Shown piece by piece: positions 1-6,563 of a stretch of DNA of 6,998 nucleotides. Every line of letters begins with the position of its first letter. Within the stretch, counting starts at the first letter, position 1. The notes beneath the pieces were generated by a model. The model was not told the origin of the DNA, searched no databases, and saw nothing but the letters and a program-made list of their open reading frames with translations. This stretch comes from Gammaproteobacteria bacterium (lineage in GTDB: Bacteria; Pseudomonadota; Gammaproteobacteria; Methylococcales; Methylomonadaceae), in NCBI GenBank assembly GCA_024276805.1, contig JAJRWJ010000159.1:1-6998 (forward strand), read 5' to 3'. The position numbers and the translations under genes were made by a program.

Positions 1-189
1 ATCCTCTGGCTGCTGGCCATTCCCATTGGCGCGATGGGCAAGTTGAGTCTGATCTGGCTGGCCGCCGATGTCATGAACGGGCTGATGGCGATCCCGAACC
101 TGATCGCCCTGCTGGTCTTGAGTCCGGTCATTGTCCAGCTTTCCAGGGATTATTTGCAGATGCAAAAGGCTGAAAGATTATTGGAGTAG
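1..189 (+). CDS. Sodium:alanine symporter family protein, C-terminal end (partial)
   Basis: The frame is open from the first base and closes at TAG 187-189, leaving 62 residues; the start lies outside the window. It is very hydrophobic, with two likely membrane segments (about residues 1-21 and 32-48), then a short charged tail ending in ERLLE. The stretch around residues 24-44, with MNGLMAIPNLIALL followed by SPVIVQLSRDY, matches the conserved last helix and tail of the AgcS/AlsT (SSS-like amino acid:cation symporter) family, which imports alanine or glycine with Na+ across the inner membrane. It is convergent with the acyltransferase gene and no functional link to it is apparent. The family call is fairly firm; the exact substrate cannot be judged from the tail. 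Confidence 0.8.
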   Translation: MLWLLAIPIGAMGKLSLIWLAADVMNGLMAIPNLIALLVLSPVIVQLSRDYLQMQKAERLLE

Positions 190-235
190 TGGGTAATGGG
201 ACTGAAACATCCCTATGGTCTGGATGATCAGTTGG

Positions 236-307
236 TAGGGCGGATAAGCGCAGCGTCATCCGCCATTTGACCAGGTTTCGGCGATGGTGCTGCGCTTATC
301 CGCCCTA
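236..307. repeat. REP-like inverted repeat between convergent genes
   Basis: An 18-bp arm (236-253, TAGGGCGGATAAGCGCAG) is repeated as its exact reverse complement at 290-307. The arms continue imperfectly inward (CGTCATCCGCC against GGCGATGGTG) around a loop of about 20 nt. It lies 46 bp after the symporter stop and 5 bp before the acyltransferase stop. It has no T-tract on either strand, so it is not a classic intrinsic terminator. The GGGCGGATAAGCG...CATCCGCC sequence resembles a dispersed extragenic palindrome seen in many proteobacteria (from memory, not searched). A folded transcript here could protect the 3' ends of both converging messages. Confidence 0.7.
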
Positions 308-312
308 TATTG

Positions 313-1017
313 TTATTCTGTGCCGGGATTGGAAAAAACTGCCGCAGCCGTGGCAGTCAGTTCATTCAACTGCCGGGTCAGCTGTTCCTGCAAGTCGGTC
401 AGTTGTTCGGGGCCAAGATCTTTGCCGACATGGACGGGTTCACCGATGGCGATGGCGATTCTGGCAAACGGTTTGGGGATGAAAAGTTTGTCCCAGCTGT
501 GGATATGCCAGCAGCGATCCGCTGCATTGGCCATCGGTAATATCGGAGCGCCGCTCAGCTGCGCCAGCGTCAGCCAGCCCTGCTTGAATTCAAAAGCCGG
601 TCCGCGTGGTCCGTCGGAAGTCGTGGCGACACACAGATGCTCCTTTTTCAAGGCCAGATAGACATCGCGCAGCGCCTTCGCGCCGCTCTTGCTCGAAGAA
701 CCACGGATCACCCGGGCGCCCAGATTGTTGAACACTCTGGTGGCAATTTCCCCGTCCCGGGATGGGCTGGCCAGAAACCCGAGTTTCAAGCCCTGGCGCT
801 GCAGGCCGAGCAGATAACTGGCGCCAAACACCATTTGCTGGTGCCAGTAACAGGGCAGGAATGGGCTGTCCTGCTGCTTCAGTTGGCGGATATGCTGTTC
901 GCCATCGACGTTGACGATCTTGCAGGTACGCGACAACATATGCGCAAACAGGGTCAAAATTGCCGGCGCCAGCTTGTCCTTCAAGGGCCTGGAAATCTGT
1001 TTCAAATTGAAAGTCAT
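313..1017 (-). CDS. DUF374-type lysophospholipid acyltransferase-like protein
   Basis: This 234-residue protein has the layout of the DUF374/LPLAT group (distantly related to PlsC and LpxL), which transfers acyl groups to lipid acceptors at the inner membrane. Visible landmarks are CYWHQQ (56-61, candidate catalytic His59), SRDGE (86-90), the RGSSSKSG stretch (105-112), TSDGPRGP (133-140), GAPILP (156-161) and IPKPFAR (180-186). The order and spacing fit the family, and the length is normal. The strict PlsC HX4D box is absent: His59 is followed four residues later by Phe64. This fits DUF374 but leaves the chemistry unproven. The N-terminus (about 12-28) is amphipathic to hydrophobic and may anchor the protein. 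It is the last gene of the leftward operon, 50 bp after the ligase stop. The ATG at 1017 lacks a strong Shine-Dalgarno. A role in moving the ACP-bound acyl chain to an acceptor is inferred from position only. Confidence 0.8.
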   Translation of the reverse strand: MTFNLKQISRPLKDKLAPAILTLFAHMLSRTCKIVNVDGEQHIRQLKQQDSPFLPCYWHQQMVFGASYLLGLQRQGLKLGFLASPSRDGEIATRVFNNLGARVIRGSSSKSGAKALRDVYLALKKEHLCVATTSDGPRGPAFEFKQGWLTLAQLSGAPILPMANAADRCWHIHSWDKLFIPKPFARIAIAIGEPVHVGKDLGPEQLTDLQEQLTRQLNELTATAAAVFSNPGTE

Positions 1018-1067
1018 CGAAGAGTCGCTCGAGTATGATGGATAGTATGAAGGCGGACAGCGATTTT

Positions 1068-3026
1068 TCAGGGCTGCTGCGTTTGATCCAGAAAAGCGGC
1101 CAGTTCGGCGATGGTCGGGTACTCGAACAGATCGGTCAATTCCACCCGCCCGGGAAACTGCTGGTCGATTCTTTCATGAATCTGGGTCAGTTCCAGCGAG
1201 CTGGCGCCCAATTCAAACAGGTCGTCGTGCAGGCCGATATTCCTGTTGCCGAGCACGTCATGGCAAATATCCAGCAGTTGCTGTTCGGTTGTTGAGTCCG
1301 TGGCCAGGTCGCTTGTTGCGGGTTGCGCCAGCTCCTCCAGCTGCGTCAGAATATCCCTGTATTGACCCTGGGCATACTGCTGCGCAAGGACATAACGCTG
1401 TACCTTGCCGCTGGTGGTTTTGGGAAAGGCGCTGACCGGGATGATGTGGGCGGCATCGATGCCGGCATTTTGCGCCAGGGTTTTCCTGATCTCCGCCAGC
1501 AGCGGTAGGAAATCCTGTAGAGAGCCCCGATAGTTGACGAACACCGCCAGCTCTTCGCCGGCATCTCCCGGGACAGCGCAGGTGACTGCTTTGCCAGGCC
1601 CGATATCGGGCAAGGCGCTGCACAGCAGTTCGAGATCGTGGGGGTGGTAATTTTGTCCATTGATGATGATCAATTCCTTGTGCCTGCCGCTGATCACCAG
1701 CTGCTCCCGGTTGATGAAGCCCAGATCACCGGTTTTCAGCCAATGATCGGCAGTGATGGTTTCCGCTGTGAGCTCGGCATCGTGATAATAGCCGGGCGTG
1801 ACATTGTCGCCGCGTATCTGCACATGCCCCAGGTGATTGTCAGGCAGGGGGCCTCCCTGCGCATCGACAATGCGTATTTCGGTGTCCGGCACAGCATAGC
1901 CGAGATGCACCATTTCCACGGTATCGGCAGCTGCGGCAGGCAGCGCCATGACTTCTTCGCCGATATGCAGGGATTTGCGCCGGACAAATACAGTCGATAA
2001 CGGCGCGCCGGGTCTGGTGAATGCCGCGGCCAGGGATGCCTCGGCGAGCCCGTAGACCGGGAAAATGGCATTTTCTGACAGATGCCAGGGCTGCAGCGTC
2101 TCGTTGAAGCGTCGGCAAAGGCTGGCGGAAATGGGTTCCGCGCCATTGAATATCAGCCGCAGAGAGGACAGGTCGAGGGCGTCCTGTGGCTCGGCGTGAA
2201 AATATTTCAGCAGATGCTGGTAGCCAAAATTGGGTGATGACGTGGCGGTGGCCTGCGTTTCGCTGACTTTTTCCAGCCACAGCATGGGCCTTCGGACAAA
2301 CAGTTCCGCCGGCATCAGAAAGGCATCGATATTGACCACCAGAGGCACCAGGTGAAAGCCGATGATACCCATATCATGCGTCAAAGGCATCCAGCTCAAG
2401 GTGACATCGGCGCGGGTCAGTTCGGCGCCGGCAATGATGGAGCGGATATTGCTGAGCAGATTCCTGTGGCTGAGCATGACGCCTTTTGGCGTGCCGGTAG
2501 ACCCGGAGGAAAATTGAATGAAGGCGATATCGTCGGGTTTGATCGCGGCCGGTTTGCCAGGGTGCTGGCCGGCAGGGATGCGCTCGATGAGCAGGGCTTT
2601 GCTCTGCAGTTCCGGAACGAGCCGGGCGAGATCATGGTCCGCTGCGTAATCGGTCAAACTGTTCAGTGTGGCTGTCGCTGTCCAGATGAACGGATTGTCC
2701 AGTTTCTGGAATACCGCGAGGACTTTTTGCCGTGCGGAATTATTGCCGGACGCAGTCAGTGGCACCGGGATGATGCCGCCCAGCAGCGCCGCCCAGAAGG
2801 CGGTGATAAACTGCTCGTTGTCATTGCTCAGAATGATCAGTTCGCTGCCCTGTCGCAGGCCGGCGGACTGAAACTGATGCAGCAACCTGACGGCGCGCCG
2901 CTGCAGTTCGCTGTAGTGGACGGTGTGCTGTTCCGTTCTGCCTTTGATGAAGGTAACGGAGCTGTCGTCTGCGCTGCTGCGCTGCAAGGCTTCAGGCAGG
3001 GTGGCGGGGAAGTTGGATGCGCTCAT
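1068..3026 (-). CDS. Fatty-acyl-AMP ligase fused to a C-terminal acyl carrier domain
   Basis: This 652-residue two-domain protein starts with an ANL adenylating domain. It shows the P-loop FSSGSTGTPKG (172-182), HDMG (217-220), FNGAEPI (293-299), YGLAEAS (325-331), TGD (432-434), GRHKEL (447-452) with the following NGQNYHPHDLE, and the catalytic Lys541 in TTSGK. SWMPLTHDMG, FNGAEPI and the Asn/His-rich hinge are typical of fatty-acyl-AMP ligases (FAAL), which make acyl-adenylates and pass them to a carrier protein rather than to CoA. Residues about 580-648 form a carrier domain, ELGASSLEL, with Ser610 as the predicted phosphopantetheine site. The protein can therefore probably load its own carrier. 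No condensation, ketosynthase, reductase or thioesterase domain follows. The ATG at 3026 overlaps the P450 stop as ATGA, implying translational coupling. Chain length and exact substrate cannot be read from the sequence. Confidence 0.88.
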   Translation of the reverse strand: MSASNFPATLPEALQRSSADDSSVTFIKGRTEQHTVHYSELQRRAVRLLHQFQSAGLRQGSELIILSNDNEQFITAFWAALLGGIIPVPLTASGNNSARQKVLAVFQKLDNPFIWTATATLNSLTDYAADHDLARLVPELQSKALLIERIPAGQHPGKPAAIKPDDIAFIQFSSGSTGTPKGVMLSHRNLLSNIRSIIAGAELTRADVTLSWMPLTHDMGIIGFHLVPLVVNIDAFLMPAELFVRRPMLWLEKVSETQATATSSPNFGYQHLLKYFHAEPQDALDLSSLRLIFNGAEPISASLCRRFNETLQPWHLSENAIFPVYGLAEASLAAAFTRPGAPLSTVFVRRKSLHIGEEVMALPAAAADTVEMVHLGYAVPDTEIRIVDAQGGPLPDNHLGHVQIRGDNVTPGYYHDAELTAETITADHWLKTGDLGFINREQLVISGRHKELIIINGQNYHPHDLELLCSALPDIGPGKAVTCAVPGDAGEELAVFVNYRGSLQDFLPLLAEIRKTLAQNAGIDAAHIIPVSAFPKTTSGKVQRYVLAQQYAQGQYRDILTQLEELAQPATSDLATDSTTEQQLLDICHDVLGNRNIGLHDDLFELGASSLELTQIHERIDQQFPGRVELTDLFEYPTIAELAAFLDQTQQP

Positions 3027-4336
3027 TGCTGACTGCTTGCCTGCATATAAAGGTCGTGTTTGGGACGTAGGTTTACCAGGGCCTGCAACTCGATATCCTG
3101 GTTTGGAAGCAGCTGCAAGTGGATGTTCGGTATGGTCATGCTGATATGAATGATCATTTCATAGAGCGCCATGCTTTCGCCGATACAATTGCGCGGGCCG
3201 ATGGAAAAAGCCAGGTAGGCGCCCTGCGGCAGGCTGGCCTTGCGCTGCGGCGCAAAACGATCCGGATCGAACCGTTCGGGGTCGTCCCAGAAGTCAGGAT
3301 GGCGGTGCACCAGATAAGGTGGAATGAAAATATCGGTGCCGGCCGGCGTATGGATACCGCAGATTTCATCCTCATCGATGGCCCGCCGGGTCAGCAGCCA
3401 GCCGGGCGGGTAGAGGCGCATCGCCTCTTCCAGCACTTGTCGGGTATAGCTCAGATGGCCGATGTTGTCAGGGTGCGGGGGCTGTCCGCCAAGAACCTGC
3501 CGCGCTTCATCGATCAGGCGCCGCTCGACCTCCGGGTGCCGGGCTATCAGATACCAGGCCCAGTTGAGGGCGCTGGCGGTGGTCTCATGACCGGCAATGA
3601 TCAGGGTCAGGGTTTCATCCAGCTGCTGTTTTTGCGGCATCGGTTCACCAGTGCTTTTTTCACTGGCGTCCATGATCATCGACAGGATATCGAAGGGCCG
3701 GCGGTGTTCTTTTTTGCGCCGATCGATCATGTCCAGAATCAGCTTGCTGAGTCCCCGGAAGCGCCGGGCAAACAACAGGTCGCGGTCCGACTCATCGGTC
3801 ACCATCAGAAACGGGTTGCTGCCCGTCTCGTCGATGATCCGGATCAGATCTTCACTGAACAGCGCATAAAGAATGAAGTTCAGTGCCGCATGGCCGGTCG
3901 CTTCGGTGATGTTGACCGGTTTGGAGTTGGCCATGTCGGCCTGCAGGTGTTTTATGAACCGCGTGGTGCAGTCGCTCATCAACGGCATCAGCTGATGCAG
4001 ATTGTCCCGGTTGAACATCGGCTGCAGCATCTTCCGCTGGCGCTTCCACAGGTCTCCTTCACTGACCATGATGCCACGGCCCAGCAATACATTGACCAGA
4101 TCGATGCCAACGCCCTTGCGGTAGTTTTTGTAGTTTCTGGCGAGCACATGCCGGGCCATTTCCGGGTGGCTGAGCACATAGAGCCAGGAATCCTGTCCGG
4201 CAAATCTGGCCTTGAAGTGGTCGCCATAGCGTTTGTTCAGATCGAGCAGCGTGGGCAGGATGGAATCCAGGTTCTGCAAGTCGATAACATGCCCCTCACC
4301 AGGAGGGAGACGATGGTTGGAAAATGGCTGTTGCAT
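3023..4336 (-). CDS. Cytochrome P450
   Basis: This 437-residue haem-thiolate monooxygenase has all the main landmarks: the C-helix WKRQR (97-101), the oxygen-activating I-helix AGHETT (248-253), the K-helix ExxR pair Glu304/Arg307, PERF (353-356), and the haem loop FSIGPRNCIG (377-386), with Cys384 as the axial ligand. No signal peptide or N-terminal anchor is seen, so it should be a soluble bacterial enzyme. It resembles the bacterial P450s related to fatty-acid hydroxylases (judged by eye). No ferredoxin or reductase gene is present in the window, so electrons must come from elsewhere. As first gene of the operon, coupled to a carrier-fused fatty-acyl-AMP ligase, it most likely oxidises a free or carrier-bound acyl chain (inference). 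The ATG at 4336 is preceded by only a weak, very close AAGG. Confidence 0.93.
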   Translation of the reverse strand: MQQPFSNHRLPPGEGHVIDLQNLDSILPTLLDLNKRYGDHFKARFAGQDSWLYVLSHPEMARHVLARNYKNYRKGVGIDLVNVLLGRGIMVSEGDLWKRQRKMLQPMFNRDNLHQLMPLMSDCTTRFIKHLQADMANSKPVNITEATGHAALNFILYALFSEDLIRIIDETGSNPFLMVTDESDRDLLFARRFRGLSKLILDMIDRRKKEHRRPFDILSMIMDASEKSTGEPMPQKQQLDETLTLIIAGHETTASALNWAWYLIARHPEVERRLIDEARQVLGGQPPHPDNIGHLSYTRQVLEEAMRLYPPGWLLTRRAIDEDEICGIHTPAGTDIFIPPYLVHRHPDFWDDPERFDPDRFAPQRKASLPQGAYLAFSIGPRNCIGESMALYEMIIHISMTIPNIHLQLLPNQDIELQALVNLRPKHDLYMQASSQQ

Positions 4337-4394
4337 GGACCTTGATGAATAAAGGGTGGATATTGCGTTGAACTGGACGTGAACTATGGCTCAT

Positions 4395-4422
4395 TTTATA
4401 CCAAACGGCCTCTTTTCCATAA
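4395..4422 (-). promoter_or_regulatory. Possible promoter of the P450 operon
   Basis: On the minus strand TATAAA (4400-4395) is a good -10 match. The best -35 at 16 bp spacing is TTATGG (4422-4417), which matches the consensus poorly. Transcription would start near 4388, giving a leader of about 50 nt before the ATG at 4336. The weak -35 would suit a regulated promoter, but this is only a motif match. Confidence 0.3.
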
Positions 4423-4705
4423 TGCCGTCATTCCGACCCGACAATCGCTCGGCTGGTTCTTCAACACAGTTCTCCGGTAACCTGCTCACATGACATAAAA
4501 GGGGCGTTCGATTACCAGATTTCGTATAAGTTTCAGGCAGACCTAAAGACCATCTAAGTTTCGTCATACCGGCATGGAAGCCGGTATCCAGAGCACAGGG
4601 ATGTGCCCCCACAACCATGGGTGCTGACTTTACATCCATATCACTGGATTCCGGCAGTCTCCCCCATTCAAGCCGGGGCAGGCTCTGCGGGATGTCATGG
4701 TATGG
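4417..4705. repeat. Degenerate REP/MITE-like repeat cluster
   Basis: The centre holds CGTCATACCGGC...GCCGGTATCCAG with an exact 8-bp stem (4566-4573 with 4580-4587, loop ATGGAA). A related inverted copy begins CTGGATTCCGGC at 4644-4655 and ends GCGGGATGTCATGG. The outer edges are loosely inverted: CCATAATGCCGTCATTCCG (4417-4435) against the reverse complement of 4688-4705 (CCATACCATGACATCCCG). CGTCATTCCGGC/CTGGATTCCGGC modules are common as dispersed intergenic repeats in proteobacteria. No transposase frame is inside, so it would be non-autonomous. The outer boundaries are uncertain. Confidence 0.4.
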
Positions 4706-4708
4706 AGC

Positions 4709-4737
4709 ATGACTGTCAATTGGTTAGTGCCTATAAA
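4709..4737 (+). promoter_or_regulatory. Possible sigma70 promoter for tetR or a structured leader
   Basis: ATGACT (4709-4714, four of six consensus bases) is followed after exactly 17 bp by TATAAA (4732-4737, five of six). Transcription would begin near 4744. That would give tetR a leader of about 180 nt containing the three hairpins downstream. A second, closer possibility is GATAAT at 4875-4880 inside the palindrome, with a poor -35. Confidence 0.4.
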
Positions 4738-4766
4738 CACCCGTCCATGGGATTGGCTGTTTTACT

Positions 4767-4846
4767 CATAATCAATGGCTTGAGGCCACCGATTATGTCG
4801 GCACATCCGTGTGCGGAATTTGTTCCCGTCATTGATCGATGGGAAC
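4767..4846 (+). other. Three consecutive hairpins upstream of tetR (structured leader or small RNA candidate)
   Basis: Hairpin 1 pairs CATAATC (4767-4773) with GATTATG (4791-4797) and TGGC (4776-4779) with GCCA (4785-4788), around a TTGAG loop. Hairpin 2 pairs GCACA (4801-4805) with TGTGC (4810-4814) over TCCG. Hairpin 3 pairs GTTCCCGTC (4822-4830) with GATGGGAAC (4838-4846), with one G-U pair, over a 7-nt loop. They are 3 and 7 nt apart and carry no open frame of interest. I recognise no known riboswitch or RNA family here. The structure is seen by base pairing only. Confidence 0.4.
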
Positions 4847-4865
4847 TAAATTATGAAACCGGCTG

Positions 4866-4887
4866 AAACTTGTGGATAATCAAGTTT
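4866..4887. promoter_or_regulatory. 22-bp palindrome, candidate TetR-family operator
   Basis: AAACTTG (4866-4872) and CAAGTTT (4881-4887) are perfect inverted half-sites separated by 8 bp that contain a -10-like GATAAT (4875-4880). The site lies 39 bp before the tetR ATG. Size and position fit the operators that TetR-family dimers use for autoregulation (family knowledge). An RNA reading is also possible: the stem is followed by GATTTT, a very weak terminator shape. Confidence 0.45.
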
Positions 4888-4926
4888 GATTTTACCCATC
4901 AGCTCGACAATCCAGTGTAATAGAGT

Positions 4927-5535
4927 ATGGCAAGGCGTAGTGAACACAGCCAGGAAGAAATCAAGGCTATGGTGCTGCAGGCGGCGCAAAGCATCATTGA
5001 TGAAGAGGGCCTTGCCGCATTGAAGGTGAGAAGCGTCGCCCGGGAAATTGGCTATACCGTGGGCAGCATTTATATGGTGTATGCAAACATGGACGATGTG
5101 GTTCTGCATGTCAAAGATAAAACGTTGCGGGATCTAGCGCTTTCACTGGACCAGGCGATTGCCCGGCCGCAAGACGCCGAGCAGGCTGTTCTGGAGCTGG
5201 CGTCGGTGTATGTCAATTTTGCCGGCAGGCAGTACAATCGCTGGAGCATGATTTTTACCAAGCACCTGCCCGGAGGCGACGCCCTGCCGGAATGGTACCG
5301 GCAACAGGAGGCGGGTATTTTCGCCCGCTTTGAAAAAGCCTTCAGGAATATTGCGCCGCACCGGTCGGATGAAGAGAACAGCCGCGCCGCACAGGCGCTA
5401 TGGGGAGGCATTCATGGCAATTGCATGCTGTCGCTGAGTGAAAAAAGCGATACTGCGGCCATTCAGGATGTGCGGCACAGCGTACGGCTGTTGGTGAGGA
5501 ATTATATATGCGGCTGGCTTGCCCGGACGGAATAG
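4927..5535 (+). CDS. TetR/AcrR-family transcriptional regulator (WHG-type C-terminal domain)
   Basis: This 202-residue protein has an N-terminal TetR-type DNA-binding domain. It has a helix at about 10-27 (EEIKAMVLQAAQSII), then the helix-turn-helix at about 34-53 (VRSVAREIGYTVGSIYMVY), with MDDVVLHV replacing the usual K-E-L segment. The C-terminal half is helical and contains LWGGIHGNCML (158-168), the signature of the WHG ligand-binding subgroup. Such proteins act as dimers, usually repressing neighbouring or divergent genes until a small hydrophobic ligand binds. It is divergent from the P450/ligase/acyltransferase operon and is the natural candidate regulator of it (inference). The ATG at 4927 has no clear Shine-Dalgarno (TAATAGAGT just upstream), so translation may be weak or depend on leader structure. 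Effector unknown. Confidence 0.9.
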   Translation: MARRSEHSQEEIKAMVLQAAQSIIDEEGLAALKVRSVAREIGYTVGSIYMVYANMDDVVLHVKDKTLRDLALSLDQAIARPQDAEQAVLELASVYVNFAGRQYNRWSMIFTKHLPGGDALPEWYRQQEAGIFARFEKAFRNIAPHRSDEENSRAAQALWGGIHGNCMLSLSEKSDTAAIQDVRHSVRLLVRNYICGWLARTE

Positions 5536-5545
5536 GCATCGCTTT

Positions 5546-5579
5546 AAAAACATGACATCCCTGCCAACGGGAGAGATGT
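5546..5579 (-). terminator. Probable leftward intrinsic terminator downstream of intI
   Basis: On the minus strand an interrupted stem pairs ACATC (5579-5575) with GATGT (5559-5555), plus inner CT/AG and CC/GG pairs. It is followed after four bases by TTTTT (5550-5546). It lies in the 68-bp gap between the convergent tetR and intI stops. The stem has two mismatches, so efficiency is uncertain. Confidence 0.4.
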
Positions 5580-5603
5580 TGCTAACGCAATCAACAAGCC
5601 ACG

Positions 5604-6563
5604 TCATTCATTCACAGGAAGCACGGAACTCAACGGACTCCTGACCGCCACACCACCACGGCCCAGGATATGCGTATAAATCTGCGTAGTACGCACATCG
5701 GCATGTCCCAATTGATCCTGAACGGTGCGGATATCGGCGCCTCCTTCCAACAGATGCGTTGCGAACGAATGGCGCAGCGTGTGACAGCTGGCGGGCTTGT
5801 CGATCCTGGCCAGTCGTACCGCATTCTTGACCGCCTTCTGCACACTGCTTTCGTTGATATGGTGCCGGCGCTCGATTTTGCTGCGGGGATCGACGCTTCT
5901 CCTCTGTGCTGGAAAAACATATTGCCAGCCCCATTCCGCGGCGGCATTGGGATACTTTTTCTCCAGGGCATAAGGCAGATAGACGCGCCCAAACCCATCT
6001 GCAGCATCCCTTGCATGCAGCGTCTTCACGGTTTCAAGATGTCTCGACAATGGCTTCAGCAATTCATCCGCCAGCGTCACCACCCGGTCTTTCCCACCTT
6101 TGCCATCACGAACGAAAATTGCCCGATGGGCAAATTCAATATCCTTGACCCGCAAGCGTACACATTCCATCAAACGGAGGCCCGATCCGTACATCAGGCA
6201 GCCAATCAGCCAGTGAACTTCAGTCAAATGGGATAACAGGCGCGACACCTCCTGTTGAGACAACACCACAGGCAAGCGTTTGGGCTTTTTGGCGCGCACC
6301 ACTTCTTGCAGTTCCCCCAGAGGCTTTTCCAGGACATGTCGGTACAGGAATACCAAGGCATTCAAAGCCTGATTCTGCGTAGCCGCCGCCACATTACGCT
6401 GTTGCGCGAGATAAGTGAGAAATGCACCGACTTCCTTATCACCCAGTTCAGCAGGATGACGTTTGCCATGATAAACAATGAATTGTTTGATCCAGGACAG
6501 ATAGGCCTGCTCGGTGCGAATGCTGTAATGCCGCACACGGATCCGCACCACGCACCTTTTCAA
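5604..6563 (-). CDS. intI: Integron integrase (tyrosine recombinase), 5' end frameshifted
   Basis: This frame encodes 319 residues of an integron integrase, which recombines attC and attI sites to insert and excise gene cassettes. It has the N-terminal core-binding stretch HYSIRTEQAYLSWIKQF (12-28) and the catalytic set Arg130 (GSGLR), Lys155/Lys158 (GKGGKDR), His261/Arg264 (HTLRH), His287 (LGH) and Tyr296 (IYTH). It also has the extra block found only in IntI proteins, about 193-236 (RVYLPYALEKKYPNA, WGWQYVFP, DPRS, RRHH). It ends in the usual GG...VRSPL tail. The frame can only begin at a TTG at 6563 without a Shine-Dalgarno, and its first six residues are unlike the family. The proper N-terminus lies in another frame upstream (see 6540-6591). 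The catalytic part is intact, but the gene is probably a recent pseudogene or poorly expressed. It is convergent with tetR. Confidence 0.9.
   Translation of the reverse strand: MKRCVVRIRVRHYSIRTEQAYLSWIKQFIVYHGKRHPAELGDKEVGAFLTYLAQQRNVAAATQNQALNALVFLYRHVLEKPLGELQEVVRAKKPKRLPVVLSQQEVSRLLSHLTEVHWLIGCLMYGSGLRLMECVRLRVKDIEFAHRAIFVRDGKGGKDRVVTLADELLKPLSRHLETVKTLHARDAADGFGRVYLPYALEKKYPNAAAEWGWQYVFPAQRRSVDPRSKIERRHHINESSVQKAVKNAVRLARIDKPASCHTLRHSFATHLLEGGADIRTVQDQLGHADVRTTQIYTHILGRGGVAVRSPLSSVLPVNE

Larger units (their letters stand above)
4337..4926. other. Non-coding divergent region between the P450 operon and tetR
   Basis: These 590 bp separate the divergent P450 and tetR genes and hold no convincing gene. 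The P450-proximal half carries a possible leftward promoter (4395-4422) and repeat-like debris (4417-4705). The tetR-proximal half has a possible rightward promoter (4709-4737), three hairpins (4767-4846) and a 22-bp palindrome (4866-4887). One leftward open frame of 82 codons (4391-4639) and a rightward one (4603-4866) cross the repeats. Neither resembles a known protein, and both are best read as chance. Confidence 0.6.

Noticed and set aside
2352..3032. Rightward open frame of 226 codons opposite the ligase N-terminus
   Set aside because: Antisense to conserved adenylation motifs; composition is low in hydrophobic core patterns and no family is recognisable.
3119..4345. Long rightward open frame of 408 codons opposite the P450
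   Set aside because: It is antisense to a gene with every P450 motif and its translation has no recognisable domain; it is a by-product of codon use on the other strand.
4391..4639. Leftward frame of 82 codons in the divergent region
   Set aside because: It is built from the REP-like modules (translations such as GFHAGMTKLR are typical of such repeats) and has no ribosome site.
5628..5634. ACTCAAC, a match to the RYYYAAC integron box
   Set aside because: It lies inside the coding sequence of the intI C-terminus, has no paired GTTRRRY box at attC distance, and is expected by chance.
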